Origin: Clostridia bacterium
Lineage (GTDB): Bacteria > Bacillota > Clostridia > Oscillospirales > Oscillospiraceae
Assembly: GCA_003245395.1 (NCBI GenBank)
Contig: QKDF01000045.1
Span: 1 to 18,613 of the forward strand
Direction of reading: 5' to 3'
DNA length: 18,613 nucleotides
A program made the translations under genes and the position numbers. The notes under the pieces were generated by a model. That model saw nothing but the letters and a program-made list of their open reading frames with translations, had not been told where the DNA came from and did not search any database. Below are positions 1 to 6,429 of the stretch, piece after piece; the first letter of the stretch is position 1; each line of letters begins with the position of its first letter.

Positions 1-273
1 ATAGGTATCTCCGCCGGAAAACAGGCGGTCAAACTGCTGTTCATCCTCTCCACTCAGATCACAGCGTTTGAGCTGTGCCATGGCATGCAGATCCTGCAGC
101 TCCAGCACCGGTTGCTGCCGGGTGGAAATCAGCATCTGTACGGCAACGCGGTCACGCCGGCTCACTGCCTCGGCCAGTTCTCGGGTAATGCCCATGACCT
201 CGTTCAGCTTGGCATAAATCCGCTTTTCAAGCGTTATAATCTCTGCAAAATCTTGTTTCTGCAAAGCACTCAC
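1..273 (-). CDS. Partial small helical protein after fliS, FliT/FlgN-like chaperone candidate
   Basis: About 90 codons are visible and the 3' end lies beyond the window. The reading is open from a GTG at 273, which overlaps the fliS stop. A TTG at 264 is a better-spaced alternative start behind the AGAGGTGA just upstream. The visible protein is charged, leucine-rich and predicted helical, with no membrane segment. Small helical genes directly after fliS are commonly FliT- or FlgN-type export chaperones that hold FliD or hook-associated proteins before secretion. That role is inferred from position and general character; no diagnostic motif is recognised. Overlap with fliS implies co-transcription with fliD and fliS. 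Confidence 0.6.
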   Translation of the reverse strand, partial: MSALQKQDFAEIITLEKRIYAKLNEVMGITRELAEAVSRRDRVAVQMLISTRQQPVLELQDLHAMAQLKRCDLSGEDEQQFDRLFSGGDTY

Positions 274-644
274 CTCTCCGCAGTGTTTTTGGACGCTCCC
301 TGAAAACTGCTGCGCAGCTCAGACAGCATGGGCCGAACGCGGGCAAGCTCCTTTTTGTTGCGTCCGGCACGAATCCGGCTGAAATCATAGCAGAGAAAAT
401 CATACAGTCTGTGCAGTTCTCCGCTGATCGGATACTGGGGGTTCAATGTCTTGTCCAGATAGCGCAGAATCTCCAGGCAACGATCCACCGAGTCTTCAAA
501 AAGAGGATAGTCCTTGCTCTCCAGCGCCAAATCGGCCCGTGCCGCCCGTTTGACCAGCTCATCAAAAAGCAGCAGCAGCAGTTCTCCCGGAGTCATGGTA
601 TTAACAGATTGCTCCTTATACTGCTGATAACCCTGTGCGTTCAT
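270..644 (-). CDS. fliS: Flagellin export chaperone FliS
   Basis: This 124-residue protein matches the usual FliS length. It has the typical N-terminus (MNAQGYQQYKEQSV, then a TMTPGELLLLLFDELVKRA helix) and a central helix ending in LRYLDKTLNP. FliS binds the C-terminal tail of flagellin in the cytoplasm, stops premature polymerisation and delivers it to the export gate. The start is an ATG eight bases after AAAGGAAG. The gene follows fliD by 36 bases and overlaps the next gene, the standard fliD-fliS arrangement. The flagellin gene is not in the window. The call is secure from family resemblance and context. Confidence 0.95.
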   Translation of the reverse strand: MNAQGYQQYKEQSVNTMTPGELLLLLFDELVKRAARADLALESKDYPLFEDSVDRCLEILRYLDKTLNPQYPISGELHRLYDFLCYDFSRIRAGRNKKELARVRPMLSELRSSFQGASKNTAER

Positions 645-680
645 ACGTTAGGCTTCCTTTCCTTTTCTCCGCAGCCTTTG

Positions 681-3050
681 TCAGCTTCCCAGCATTCCGG
701 AAAGCAGAGAACTCTGAGAATTCATCTGCGAAGTCAGTTCCTCCAGCTTGGTAAACAGCGACGTGTAATAATCGATTTTGTCGGACAGCTTGTCCTGCCA
801 TTTGTCGATCTGATCATCCAGATCGTCAACCTGGTCTTGCAGACTGTTGTCCAGCAGAGACAGCGAAGAGTAAGTGGATCCCGCCTTCTGGATCAGAATG
901 CCCTTTGTGGCGCCGGTGGTGGAGGCGTAAGAGTCCATGATGCTCTTGATATTGGTCATCAGTCCGCCGGTTCCGGTGGTGCTGGTGAACGCGTCCCGAA
1001 CCGAATCCGGATCGGTTTCCAGCGTGTCCCGCAAGGCGTCTTCGTCCACGCTGAGGACTGTCAGGCCATCAGAGTAGGAGGTGGTGATCCCCATGCTGCG
1101 CAGAGTGGACCCCGCCGTACCGGAGGACTGGACAGCGGAAAGCAGCTTGGAATACAGGCTGCTCAAGTCGCTGTCGCCGAACAGCAGGCCGGTCTTGGCC
1201 TTCTCCTCGTACGCTTCGATGGCGGAATCGGTCATGTCCGACTCATCGTCATCCGTGAGCGGATCATACGAGCTGCCGTCACTCTTGGTCAGCGGCTGCG
1301 TGGAATAGGCATCGTGCACCGACTCCATAATGGCGTTAAGGTCGTCCACCATGCTGGTAACGGCATCGACAATGGTGTCCGCGTCGGCGGAGGTGGTAAA
1401 AGTGACGGGGTCAGTACCATCTATAAATGTTCCTGCAGGTGTTATCACAGTTCCGTCTGTATCTGTTTCATCTTCTGTTGTATATCCAAATGTATCACTT
1501 AAATTAATTGTCAGTCCATCAACATTAAAGCTATTTGAACTCCGTGTGATATTGCTGTATGTGATTCCGTTTACTTCCATGGATAATTCGGCATCAGACC
1601 CAGATTCATCTGCTCCTCCGAATAACTTGTATGCCAAATCATTTGTCTCAGCATTTCCATCTGCATCTAAGCCAAAGCTTATGCCACTGGATGCCCCAGT
1701 CTCATCAGATGTAAACAAGAAGCTATTTGTAGTTTTAGAAAACTTAACAGTTACTCCTGCTTCTGAATTGGCGTTGATATCACTAAGGATGGTTTCAAGA
1801 GTTGTTGATGATGAATATGTTCCAATCGTCACACCATTAATGATAAGTGCAGAATCAGAAATATCTTCGCCAAGGATACTGCTCAGTGTCTTGCTTGTAT
1901 CAAGATAGCTTGTAGTATTATCCTCAAGCCCTAATGCATTTGATATATTGCCAGATGTTACACTAATTGTTGACCCTGCCTGTCCCTGAATCTTTAAATC
2001 CAGTGTTTCTCCAGAGCTGGCATTGCTTACTGTAACACCAGTGCCAAATGCGCCCTGCACTGTTTTGTTTAAGGCTGTTACAAAGTCTATTGTATCTTGT
2101 GTATTGTCTCCCGAAGCTGCATATGTTGGCAAATTTATTGTCTTGGTTGTTCCATCAACTGTCATTGTCAATGACTTTCCAGACAAATATTCTCCAAGTG
2201 TGCCGCTTGTGTCATTTAATGCTGTACTTCCAACAGTTATTGTGCTTGCATCCCCACTGGTGTCAATAGATAATGTACTAGCTATATCGCCAGTTGCCGC
2301 TCCGATTGTAACACTATTCCCGGCGGATTGATTGTCTGAAAATACTATGTTATCCCCGTCAACTGATGCCTTAATCATTGTTGATGCCGCAACTTGGTCT
2401 CCATCACTATTGTATAATGTTTGAGCTGCAAGCTTTGTGTTGATTGCATCTGTCAAGTCATTTATATCACTGTATATCTCTAGATCATCAAAGCTTATAT
2501 CAACGCTTCTGTCAGACCCGTAATTCAGTGACAGTGTACCAGAAACCGTACTTAATGTCATTGTACTTGACAGTGTGATATCATCACCAGTAATTGTTGC
2601 TTTTAAAGTTTCAGGGTTTGAAGAATCTATTCCGCTAAGTTGAGTTGAATTGTAAGTCGCCTTAGCAGCCAAACTTTTGATGCCTAAAATCTGCACATCA
2701 CTATATGTCTTTCCGCTGGCTGAAACAGCAGATGCATTATCTCCGTTGGTCGTGGTCGTCACGGCATTGTTGAAGAAGCTGGCGCTGTATAGGTTGGTAG
2801 AAGAGGTGTAAGAGGTATACTTACGGCTGAACTGAACCATCGGATCGGTGATATCCCGATAGGCCTCCTGCTTCCAGGTCAGTTTGGTCTGCTTTTGCTG
2901 CAAGCTTGTGATTTTGGTGTTGTAACCGCTGACAGCATTTTCAATCATGCTCTCGGTATCCAGACCGGTGGCCAGACCGGAGAGTACGTTCCTGGTTCCA
3001 TAAATACTGCTGGAGTTGCTGCTGGTCACTCCACTGACGGAAGATGACAT
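681..3050 (-). CDS. fliD: Flagellar filament cap protein FliD, enlarged and mosaic
   Basis: FliD (HAP2) forms the cap at the filament tip under which secreted flagellin folds and assembles; it can also act as an adhesin. The N-terminal family domain covers about residues 20-100 (LSGLATGLDTESMIENAV and the coiled-coil part after it). The C-terminal domain covers about 560-789, with a coiled coil near DDLDDQIDKWQDKL and a Q/S-rich end. At 789 residues it is longer than the roughly 500 of Bacillus FliD. The extra length lies in a Ser/Thr/Asp/Gly-rich centre (about 102-547) with at least one Flagellin-IN-like repeat (INGVTIGTYSSSTTLETIL, about 404-422). That centre is AT-rich: 23 and 25 G+C per 60 bases at 1741-1800 and 2221-2280, against 36 at 1261-1320 and 34 at 2941-3000. 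The ATG lies ten bases after GAAAGGGG. Transcription is probably SigD-dependent. Confidence 0.95.
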   Translation of the reverse strand: MSSSVSGVTSSNSSSIYGTRNVLSGLATGLDTESMIENAVSGYNTKITSLQQKQTKLTWKQEAYRDITDPMVQFSRKYTSYTSSTNLYSASFFNNAVTTTTNGDNASAVSASGKTYSDVQILGIKSLAAKATYNSTQLSGIDSSNPETLKATITGDDITLSSTMTLSTVSGTLSLNYGSDRSVDISFDDLEIYSDINDLTDAINTKLAAQTLYNSDGDQVAASTMIKASVDGDNIVFSDNQSAGNSVTIGAATGDIASTLSIDTSGDASTITVGSTALNDTSGTLGEYLSGKSLTMTVDGTTKTINLPTYAASGDNTQDTIDFVTALNKTVQGAFGTGVTVSNASSGETLDLKIQGQAGSTISVTSGNISNALGLEDNTTSYLDTSKTLSSILGEDISDSALIINGVTIGTYSSSTTLETILSDINANSEAGVTVKFSKTTNSFLFTSDETGASSGISFGLDADGNAETNDLAYKLFGGADESGSDAELSMEVNGITYSNITRSSNSFNVDGLTINLSDTFGYTTEDETDTDGTVITPAGTFIDGTDPVTFTTSADADTIVDAVTSMVDDLNAIMESVHDAYSTQPLTKSDGSSYDPLTDDDESDMTDSAIEAYEEKAKTGLLFGDSDLSSLYSKLLSAVQSSGTAGSTLRSMGITTSYSDGLTVLSVDEDALRDTLETDPDSVRDAFTSTTGTGGLMTNIKSIMDSYASTTGATKGILIQKAGSTYSSLSLLDNSLQDQVDDLDDQIDKWQDKLSDKIDYYTSLFTKLEELTSQMNSQSSLLSGMLGS

Positions 3051-3114
3051 CGTTCACTCGCCCCTTTCGATTTTTATCAACCCGCTTAGGCGGGAATAAA
3101 TTTTCACTCTGCTC

Positions 3115-3143
3115 TATACTTTTTTATCGGCATATAGTATAGT
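3115..3143 (+). promoter_or_regulatory. Possible SigA-type promoter of the parA-comFB pair
   Basis: On the plus strand TATAGT (3138-3143) is a 5/6 match to a vegetative -10 and is repeated one unit upstream at 3133-3138. Seventeen bases upstream of the 3138 copy is TATACT (3115-3120), a poor -35 with 3 of 6 matches. The position suits transcription of the ATPase gene starting at 3193. It lies on top of the divergent fliD promoter, so the two could exclude each other. Weak evidence. Confidence 0.35.
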
Positions 3144-3150
3144 AAAATTA
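3124..3150 (-). promoter_or_regulatory. SigD-type promoter of fliD-fliS
   Basis: On the minus strand a -35 TAAT (3150-3147) is followed by 15 bases and a -10 GCCGATAA (3131-3124). The known SigD consensus in Bacillus is TAAA-N15-GCCGATAT, so the spacing is exact and only one base in each element differs. It lies about 75 bases upstream of the fliD start, the expected place for a late flagellar gene. The 5' leader then contains a small hairpin (CCCGC-TTAG-GCGGG at 3081-3094) ahead of the ribosome binding site. This ties fliD to the sigma factor encoded at 8598-9437. Confidence 0.75.
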
Positions 3151-3192
3151 AGAGTTTCGACAGAAAGTTTATTCCAATGGAGGAGGGTTTTT

Positions 3193-3954
3193 TTGGCTAC
3201 GATCATTACCATCACCAATCAAAAGGGTGGTGTCGGAAAGACGACCTCCGCCGCCGCATTGATGAGCGCTCTCCTTAGACAGGGAAAGCGTGTCTTGGGC
3301 GTGGATCTGGACCCCCAGGGCAGTCTGAGCTTCAGTCTGGGTCTGGACATTGAAAACTGTGCCACCATTTATGACGTATTTAAGGGGCGCACCCCAATTG
3401 AAAAGGCCATCGTTCCCACGGAAGAGGGAATGGATCTCCTGCCTGCCAACATTCTTTTATCTGCGGCGGAATTGGAGTTTAATCGTCCCGGGCGGGAATT
3501 TTTGCTGCGCGATCAGCTCTCTCAGGTAGAAGAGCAGTACGATTTTATCATTATCGACACTCCGCCCGCGCTCAATGTTCTGACGGTAAACGCCTATGTG
3601 GCGTCGGATGCGTTGATTATTCCCATGGCACCTGAAATTCTGAGTCTGCTGGGTGTCTCTCAGATCAAGGATACCATCGAAACAGTCCAGCGCTGTTATA
3701 ATGCGCGGCTGCAGGTGCTGGGCATTCTGCTCAACAAGTATAATCCCCGTTTAAATCTGAACAGGGAAGTGCGGGATATGGCAGAGCAGGTTGCCCGTCA
3801 GCTCCATACCCGGGTATTTCAGACTGCTATCCGCTCGGGCGTGGCCGTGGCGGAAGCGCCCGCACATGGAGAAAGCATCCTGACTTATGCTCCCGGCTCC
3901 AAGCCCGCGCTGGATTTCCGGAACCTGACCCGTGAAATTTTGGCTCTGCATTGA
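3193..3954 (+). CDS. ParA/Soj-family ATPase
   Basis: This is a 253-residue deviant-Walker ATPase of the ParA/MinD superfamily. Visible are the deviant P-loop KGGVGKTT (signature Lys11, Lys16), the switch I region VDLDPQG (Asp38/Asp40), Walker B FIIIDTPP (Asp122) and a Soj-like C-terminal half with basic residues (VFQTAIRSGVAVAEAP). Such proteins dimerise on ATP, bind DNA or membrane, and are reset by a partner that triggers hydrolysis. They move chromosomes, plasmids, chemoreceptor arrays or other cargo. The start is a TTG behind a strong GGAGGAGGG at 3179-3187; no in-frame ATG is better placed. It is transcribed divergently from fliD and is followed 41 bases later by a ComFB-domain gene, not by parB. 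It lacks the N-terminal extension expected of FlhG, so FlhG is less likely. The cargo is unknown. Confidence 0.88.
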   Translation: MATIITITNQKGGVGKTTSAAALMSALLRQGKRVLGVDLDPQGSLSFSLGLDIENCATIYDVFKGRTPIEKAIVPTEEGMDLLPANILLSAAELEFNRPGREFLLRDQLSQVEEQYDFIIIDTPPALNVLTVNAYVASDALIIPMAPEILSLLGVSQIKDTIETVQRCYNARLQVLGILLNKYNPRLNLNREVRDMAEQVARQLHTRVFQTAIRSGVAVAEAPAHGESILTYAPGSKPALDFRNLTREILALH

Positions 3955-3995
3955 GCCGGAGCAGCTCTGACCGATGCATCTGAGGAGGTTTGAAA

Positions 3996-4682
3996 ATGGC
4001 AACCGGTAAAAAAAGTACAAAAACCAGCAAAACCGCACATGTATTGAATGTAATTACAGGGGCAGGGGCAGAAACAGGCGCAGAAGCTCCGGACTCCGCT
4101 GCTGTGGTATCTCCCGTGCATCCGCCCATCGCCCCTATCCTGGAAGTAGCCCGTGCGAACGATGATGCGTTGGCAAACACGATTTTGGAGGCTTTAAAAA
4201 TGGAAACAGAAACTGATAAGCCACTCGCAACAGAATCTTCCGTGCCGACAGTTCCGCCCCTACAGGCACAGGAATCTGAAAGCCAGCCCGAGACGCAAGA
4301 CAATTCTGTTCAGGCTACAGCAGCTGTGGCCGCTGCGCAAACAGAGGAATCCTTCCCTAAGACTGCAGAGTTCCCGTCGGAGGATCAACCCCTGGTGGAC
4401 GCCCCCACGCAGCCCGGACAGAAATATTACAACGTCATTCAGGCGCTGGTAGAAGACAAGGCTCCCAAATATATGCAAATGCTGGGAATGTGCATGTGCG
4501 CACGCTGTCAGGCAGATGTAAAGGCACTGGCACTGTCCAATCTGACTCCGAAGTACATCGTCATGCAGCCCAGCCAGATCACTCCCATGTTTTCCGTTTA
4601 TGAGGGAAAATTCGGCGCCGCCGTTACAGCACAGATCATCTCCGCCTGTCGGATGGTACGGGAAAATCCCAGACACCAATAA
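3996..4682 (+). CDS. ComFB-domain protein with long disordered N-terminus
   Basis: This is a 228-residue protein. Residues 1-25 are lysine/threonine-rich (GKKSTKTSKTAHVLNVITG). Residues 44-71 look like an amphipathic helix. Residues 72-140 are low-complexity Ala/Pro/Glu/Gln sequence. Residues 143-225 resemble the ComFB family: YNVIQALVEDKAPKY, then MCMCARCQADVKALAL and LTPKYIV. Cys166, Cys168 and Cys171 form the CxCxxC expected for metal binding, and Cys218 could be a fourth ligand. ComFB was named for a small protein of the Bacillus comF operon, and cyanobacterial members have been reported to bind c-di-GMP. The ATG at 3996 lies seven bases after AGGAGG; a TTG at 3990 would add two residues but is too close to that site. 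It probably forms an operon with the ParA-like gene and ends before a strong terminator. Its role is not known. Confidence 0.8.
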   Translation: MATGKKSTKTSKTAHVLNVITGAGAETGAEAPDSAAVVSPVHPPIAPILEVARANDDALANTILEALKMETETDKPLATESSVPTVPPLQAQESESQPETQDNSVQATAAVAAAQTEESFPKTAEFPSEDQPLVDAPTQPGQKYYNVIQALVEDKAPKYMQMLGMCMCARCQADVKALALSNLTPKYIVMQPSQITPMFSVYEGKFGAAVTAQIISACRMVRENPRHQ

Positions 4683-4749
4683 GAGGGCAGGGCCTGGGCG
4701 CATTACTCATACGAGCGTATCACAAATAAAGCAGCACCAGAAATACAGT

Positions 4750-4795
4750 AAGCACCCAAAGACGCTAAGGTGTCTTTGGGTGCTTTATAGTTTTT
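4750..4795 (+). terminator. Intrinsic terminator of the parA-comFB pair
   Basis: AGCACCCAAAGAC (4751-4763) pairs perfectly with GTCTTTGGGTGCT (4772-4784), plus an outer A-T pair, around an eight-base loop. TTATAGTTTTT follows. It lies 68 bases after the comFB-domain stop, between convergent genes. On the minus strand the hairpin lacks a clear T-run, so termination in that direction would be weaker. Confidence 0.85.
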
Positions 4796-5189
4796 AAACG
4801 CGCAACGCAGCGCAGCCGTCCGATTGAAGGCCGCCCTGCGTGGTATCGTAACCCTTGTACTGGGTGTAGCGGTGCAGAATTACGGTCATCTGTTCTCTGG
4901 TAATGTGGTTTGTCGGATTAGAACCATCGGAGATGTTGTTTTCCACGGCCCATGCGCGGGCTGAGCCCATATCGGCAGGTGTCTTGCCGTCCATACGCGC
5001 CAGCACCATCCAGATCATCTGGCGGGTCATGGTGGTGTTCGGGCTGAATGCTGTCGCAGACGTACCGGAAAACAGGCCCTTATTGTAAGCATATGCCTCG
5101 CTGGTATAGTACCAGGCCTCTTCGGATGCATCCGTGAATGGGACGTTCACAATGAGACACTGTCTCAAATGCTCGGTGGTAACGGTCAC
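4794..5189 (-). pseudogene. Truncated SLH-domain protein remnant
   Basis: A 131-codon open frame from a GTG encodes about two S-layer-homology units: PFTDASEEAWYYTSEAYAY, then GLFSGTSATAFSPNTTMTR and ITREQMTVILHRYTQYKGYD. SLH domains anchor exported proteins to the cell-wall polymer of Gram-positive bacteria. Here there is no signal peptide, no passenger domain and no convincing ribosome binding site. The SLH similarity begins abruptly near residue 16 and stops after YDTTQGG; the last eleven residues (LQSDGCAALRV) are unlike the family. It is therefore read as a fragment of a larger surface-protein gene, cut at both ends and stranded after cheV. A working small protein cannot be excluded but looks unlikely. 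Confidence 0.7.
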
Positions 5190-5193
5190 CTTT

Positions 5194-5371
5194 TTATTTC
5201 TGTTTCACATCTGTTCCGCGCAGCTGCTGCAATTCATTCCAAAGTTCCTGCCCAGTGGAGAACAGGTACGGGTTCGTATATCCTGCACAGATCATGGCTC
5301 CTGCATCAGTCGGCCCAAGAGCGCGAAGCCCTCCGCCATGCAGATGGGCTAAACACCGCGCTCTCAGGTGG
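5194..5371 (-). pseudogene. Decayed receiver domain of cheV
   Basis: Directly after the stop of the CheW-like gene, two other minus-strand frames carry pieces that line up with the start of a CheV receiver domain. The first, at about 5351-5300, reads PICMAEGFALLGRLMQE, with an upstream in-frame TAG; it resembles the usual ILMAEDSxMLxxLL segment. The second, at 5295-5194, reads MICAGYTNPYLFSTGQELW then NELQQLRGTDVKQK and a stop; it resembles the AGYTN...NGQEAW segment. The usual acidic pair after Ala-Glu is lost, and the part carrying the phosphorylated Asp is absent. The SLH fragment starts a few bases later. The frame assignments are read directly; the CheV homology is by pattern. Confidence 0.65.
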
Positions 5372-5866
5372 TCAATATCCCGTTAGCCGGGCAGCCGTCT
5401 CGGGAGCAATATCCCCCACGATTTTCTCAAAGTCCAGGATAGTCACCAGGTCGTCACCGCACTGTGCAATCCCGGTGGTCAAGCCCTCCGCTCCGCTGGC
5501 CGCAGCAGCATCCGGCTTCTGGATCTTTTCCCCGGAGATACGGCTGATTCCCTCCACGCTATCCACGCGGAATGCAACGTACATCTGGTTAAAATTCGTC
5601 ACAATAAACAGATCTTTCGAGTGCTTTTCAACCGGAGCGCCGCTGAGGTAGCGGGGCAGGTCCACCACGGTCAGCACTTTGTCCCGCGGCTTGAAAATTC
5701 CCTCCACCGCCGGATGGGCGTGGGGCATCGGCTTGACCGGTGCCGAAAGCATGATCTCCCGCACCTTGGCAACGTTGATTCCATACAATTCACCCTGGAC
5801 AGTGAACTGCATAACCTCAAGTTCATTCGTGCCCGTTTCAAGCAGAATTTCGTTGCTGTTTTTCAT
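5372..5866 (-). CDS. cheV: CheV-like coupling protein reduced to its CheW-like domain
   Basis: This is a 164-residue CheW-like protein. CheW domains link chemoreceptors to the CheA kinase at the membrane array. The N-terminus (NEILLETGTNELEVMQFTV) with GINVAKVREIM and VEGIFKPRDKVLTVVDL is typical of CheV, in which the coupling domain is followed by a receiver domain. The end (DLVTILDFEKIVGDIAPETA) also matches the CheV linker, but the frame stops eight residues later and receiver-like sequence continues out of frame. The product is probably a working adaptor without phosphorylation control. The ATG follows an AAGGATGGG site. It lies 80 bases after cheD at the end of the operon. It could equally be labelled CheW; the CheV origin is inferred. 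Confidence 0.85.
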   Translation of the reverse strand: MKNSNEILLETGTNELEVMQFTVQGELYGINVAKVREIMLSAPVKPMPHAHPAVEGIFKPRDKVLTVVDLPRYLSGAPVEKHSKDLFIVTNFNQMYVAFRVDSVEGISRISGEKIQKPDAAAASGAEGLTTGIAQCGDDLVTILDFEKIVGDIAPETAARLTGY

Positions 5867-5946
5867 AGTATCCCATCCTTTTGCATTGATTTTCCGGAAT
5901 GCGCGGAGCAGCCCCGGAGCTTTTCTATCCGCACCACAGTCTGATG

Positions 5947-6429
5947 TCAGAAATTTTTGACCGGCTGCCCATAGGATCGAATTGTCCCGGCACCGGTGGC
6001 GCTGTCAAATTCCATAGTGCGAGCCACCGTACCGCCCACATCTTCCCAAAGCAGAGGAATCCCCTCCCGCTTGAGCACCTGACGCACACTCTCCGCATTG
6101 CGCTGGCCGATATTCCCCAGCATGCCGCCTGTCAGGGCAAACATTGTGGCCCCGCCCGCAATTTTAGCCGTGATCTTCGTGCGATTCGCCCCCGCAACAG
6201 CCATCTGCGCAAGCGTCTCACGGATACCCGTATCCGCATACTTGAATGCATTTTTTCGCCCCGCCTCCATATTCAGCGGCAGCATAATATGAACCAGCGC
6301 ACCGAGCTTAATCTGCGGATCGTAAAGGCAGATGCCGATGCAGGATCCCAGCGCATAGGTTATAAGCTTATCCCCGCGCTGAGCCAACTTCATATCCGCA
6401 ATTCCAACCACAAATTTGTCTTCACTCAT
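5947..6429 (-). CDS. cheD: Chemoreceptor glutamine deamidase CheD
   Basis: This is a 160-residue CheD, the expected size. CheD deamidates specific glutamines on methyl-accepting chemotaxis proteins and binds CheC, stimulating its CheY-P phosphatase activity. The catalytic triad known from Thermotoga CheD (Thr-Cys-His) is present as Thr24, Cys30 in YALGSCIGICLYD and His47 in GALVHIMLP, with identical spacing. The later ITAKIAGGATMF and NIGQRNAESV segments also fit the family. Its ATG overlaps the 3' end of cheC by eight bases, consistent with coupled translation and a CheC-CheD complex. Confidence 0.95.
   Translation of the reverse strand: MSEDKFVVGIADMKLAQRGDKLITYALGSCIGICLYDPQIKLGALVHIMLPLNMEAGRKNAFKYADTGIRETLAQMAVAGANRTKITAKIAGGATMFALTGGMLGNIGQRNAESVRQVLKREGIPLLWEDVGGTVARTMEFDSATGAGTIRSYGQPVKNF

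Noticed and set aside
411..1502. Long plus-strand open frame opposite fliS and fliD
   Set aside because: It is antisense to two clear flagellar genes, has no family resemblance and is low-complexity, as expected from a GC-rich coding strand read in reverse.
3081..3094. Small hairpin in the fliD leader as a riboswitch or terminator
   Set aside because: Only a five-base stem with a four-base loop and no T-run on the minus strand; the leader is too short for a known c-di-GMP riboswitch.
3193..3954. FlhG (flagellar number regulator) as the identity of the ParA-like gene
   Set aside because: The protein begins directly with the P-loop strand and lacks the N-terminal activating extension of FlhG; its C-terminal half is Soj/ParA-like and it is not next to flhF.
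5867..5946. Possible terminator or promoter in the 80-base cheD-cheV gap
   Set aside because: Only a weak TCCGG/CCGGA inverted repeat without a T-run and no convincing -35/-10 pair.
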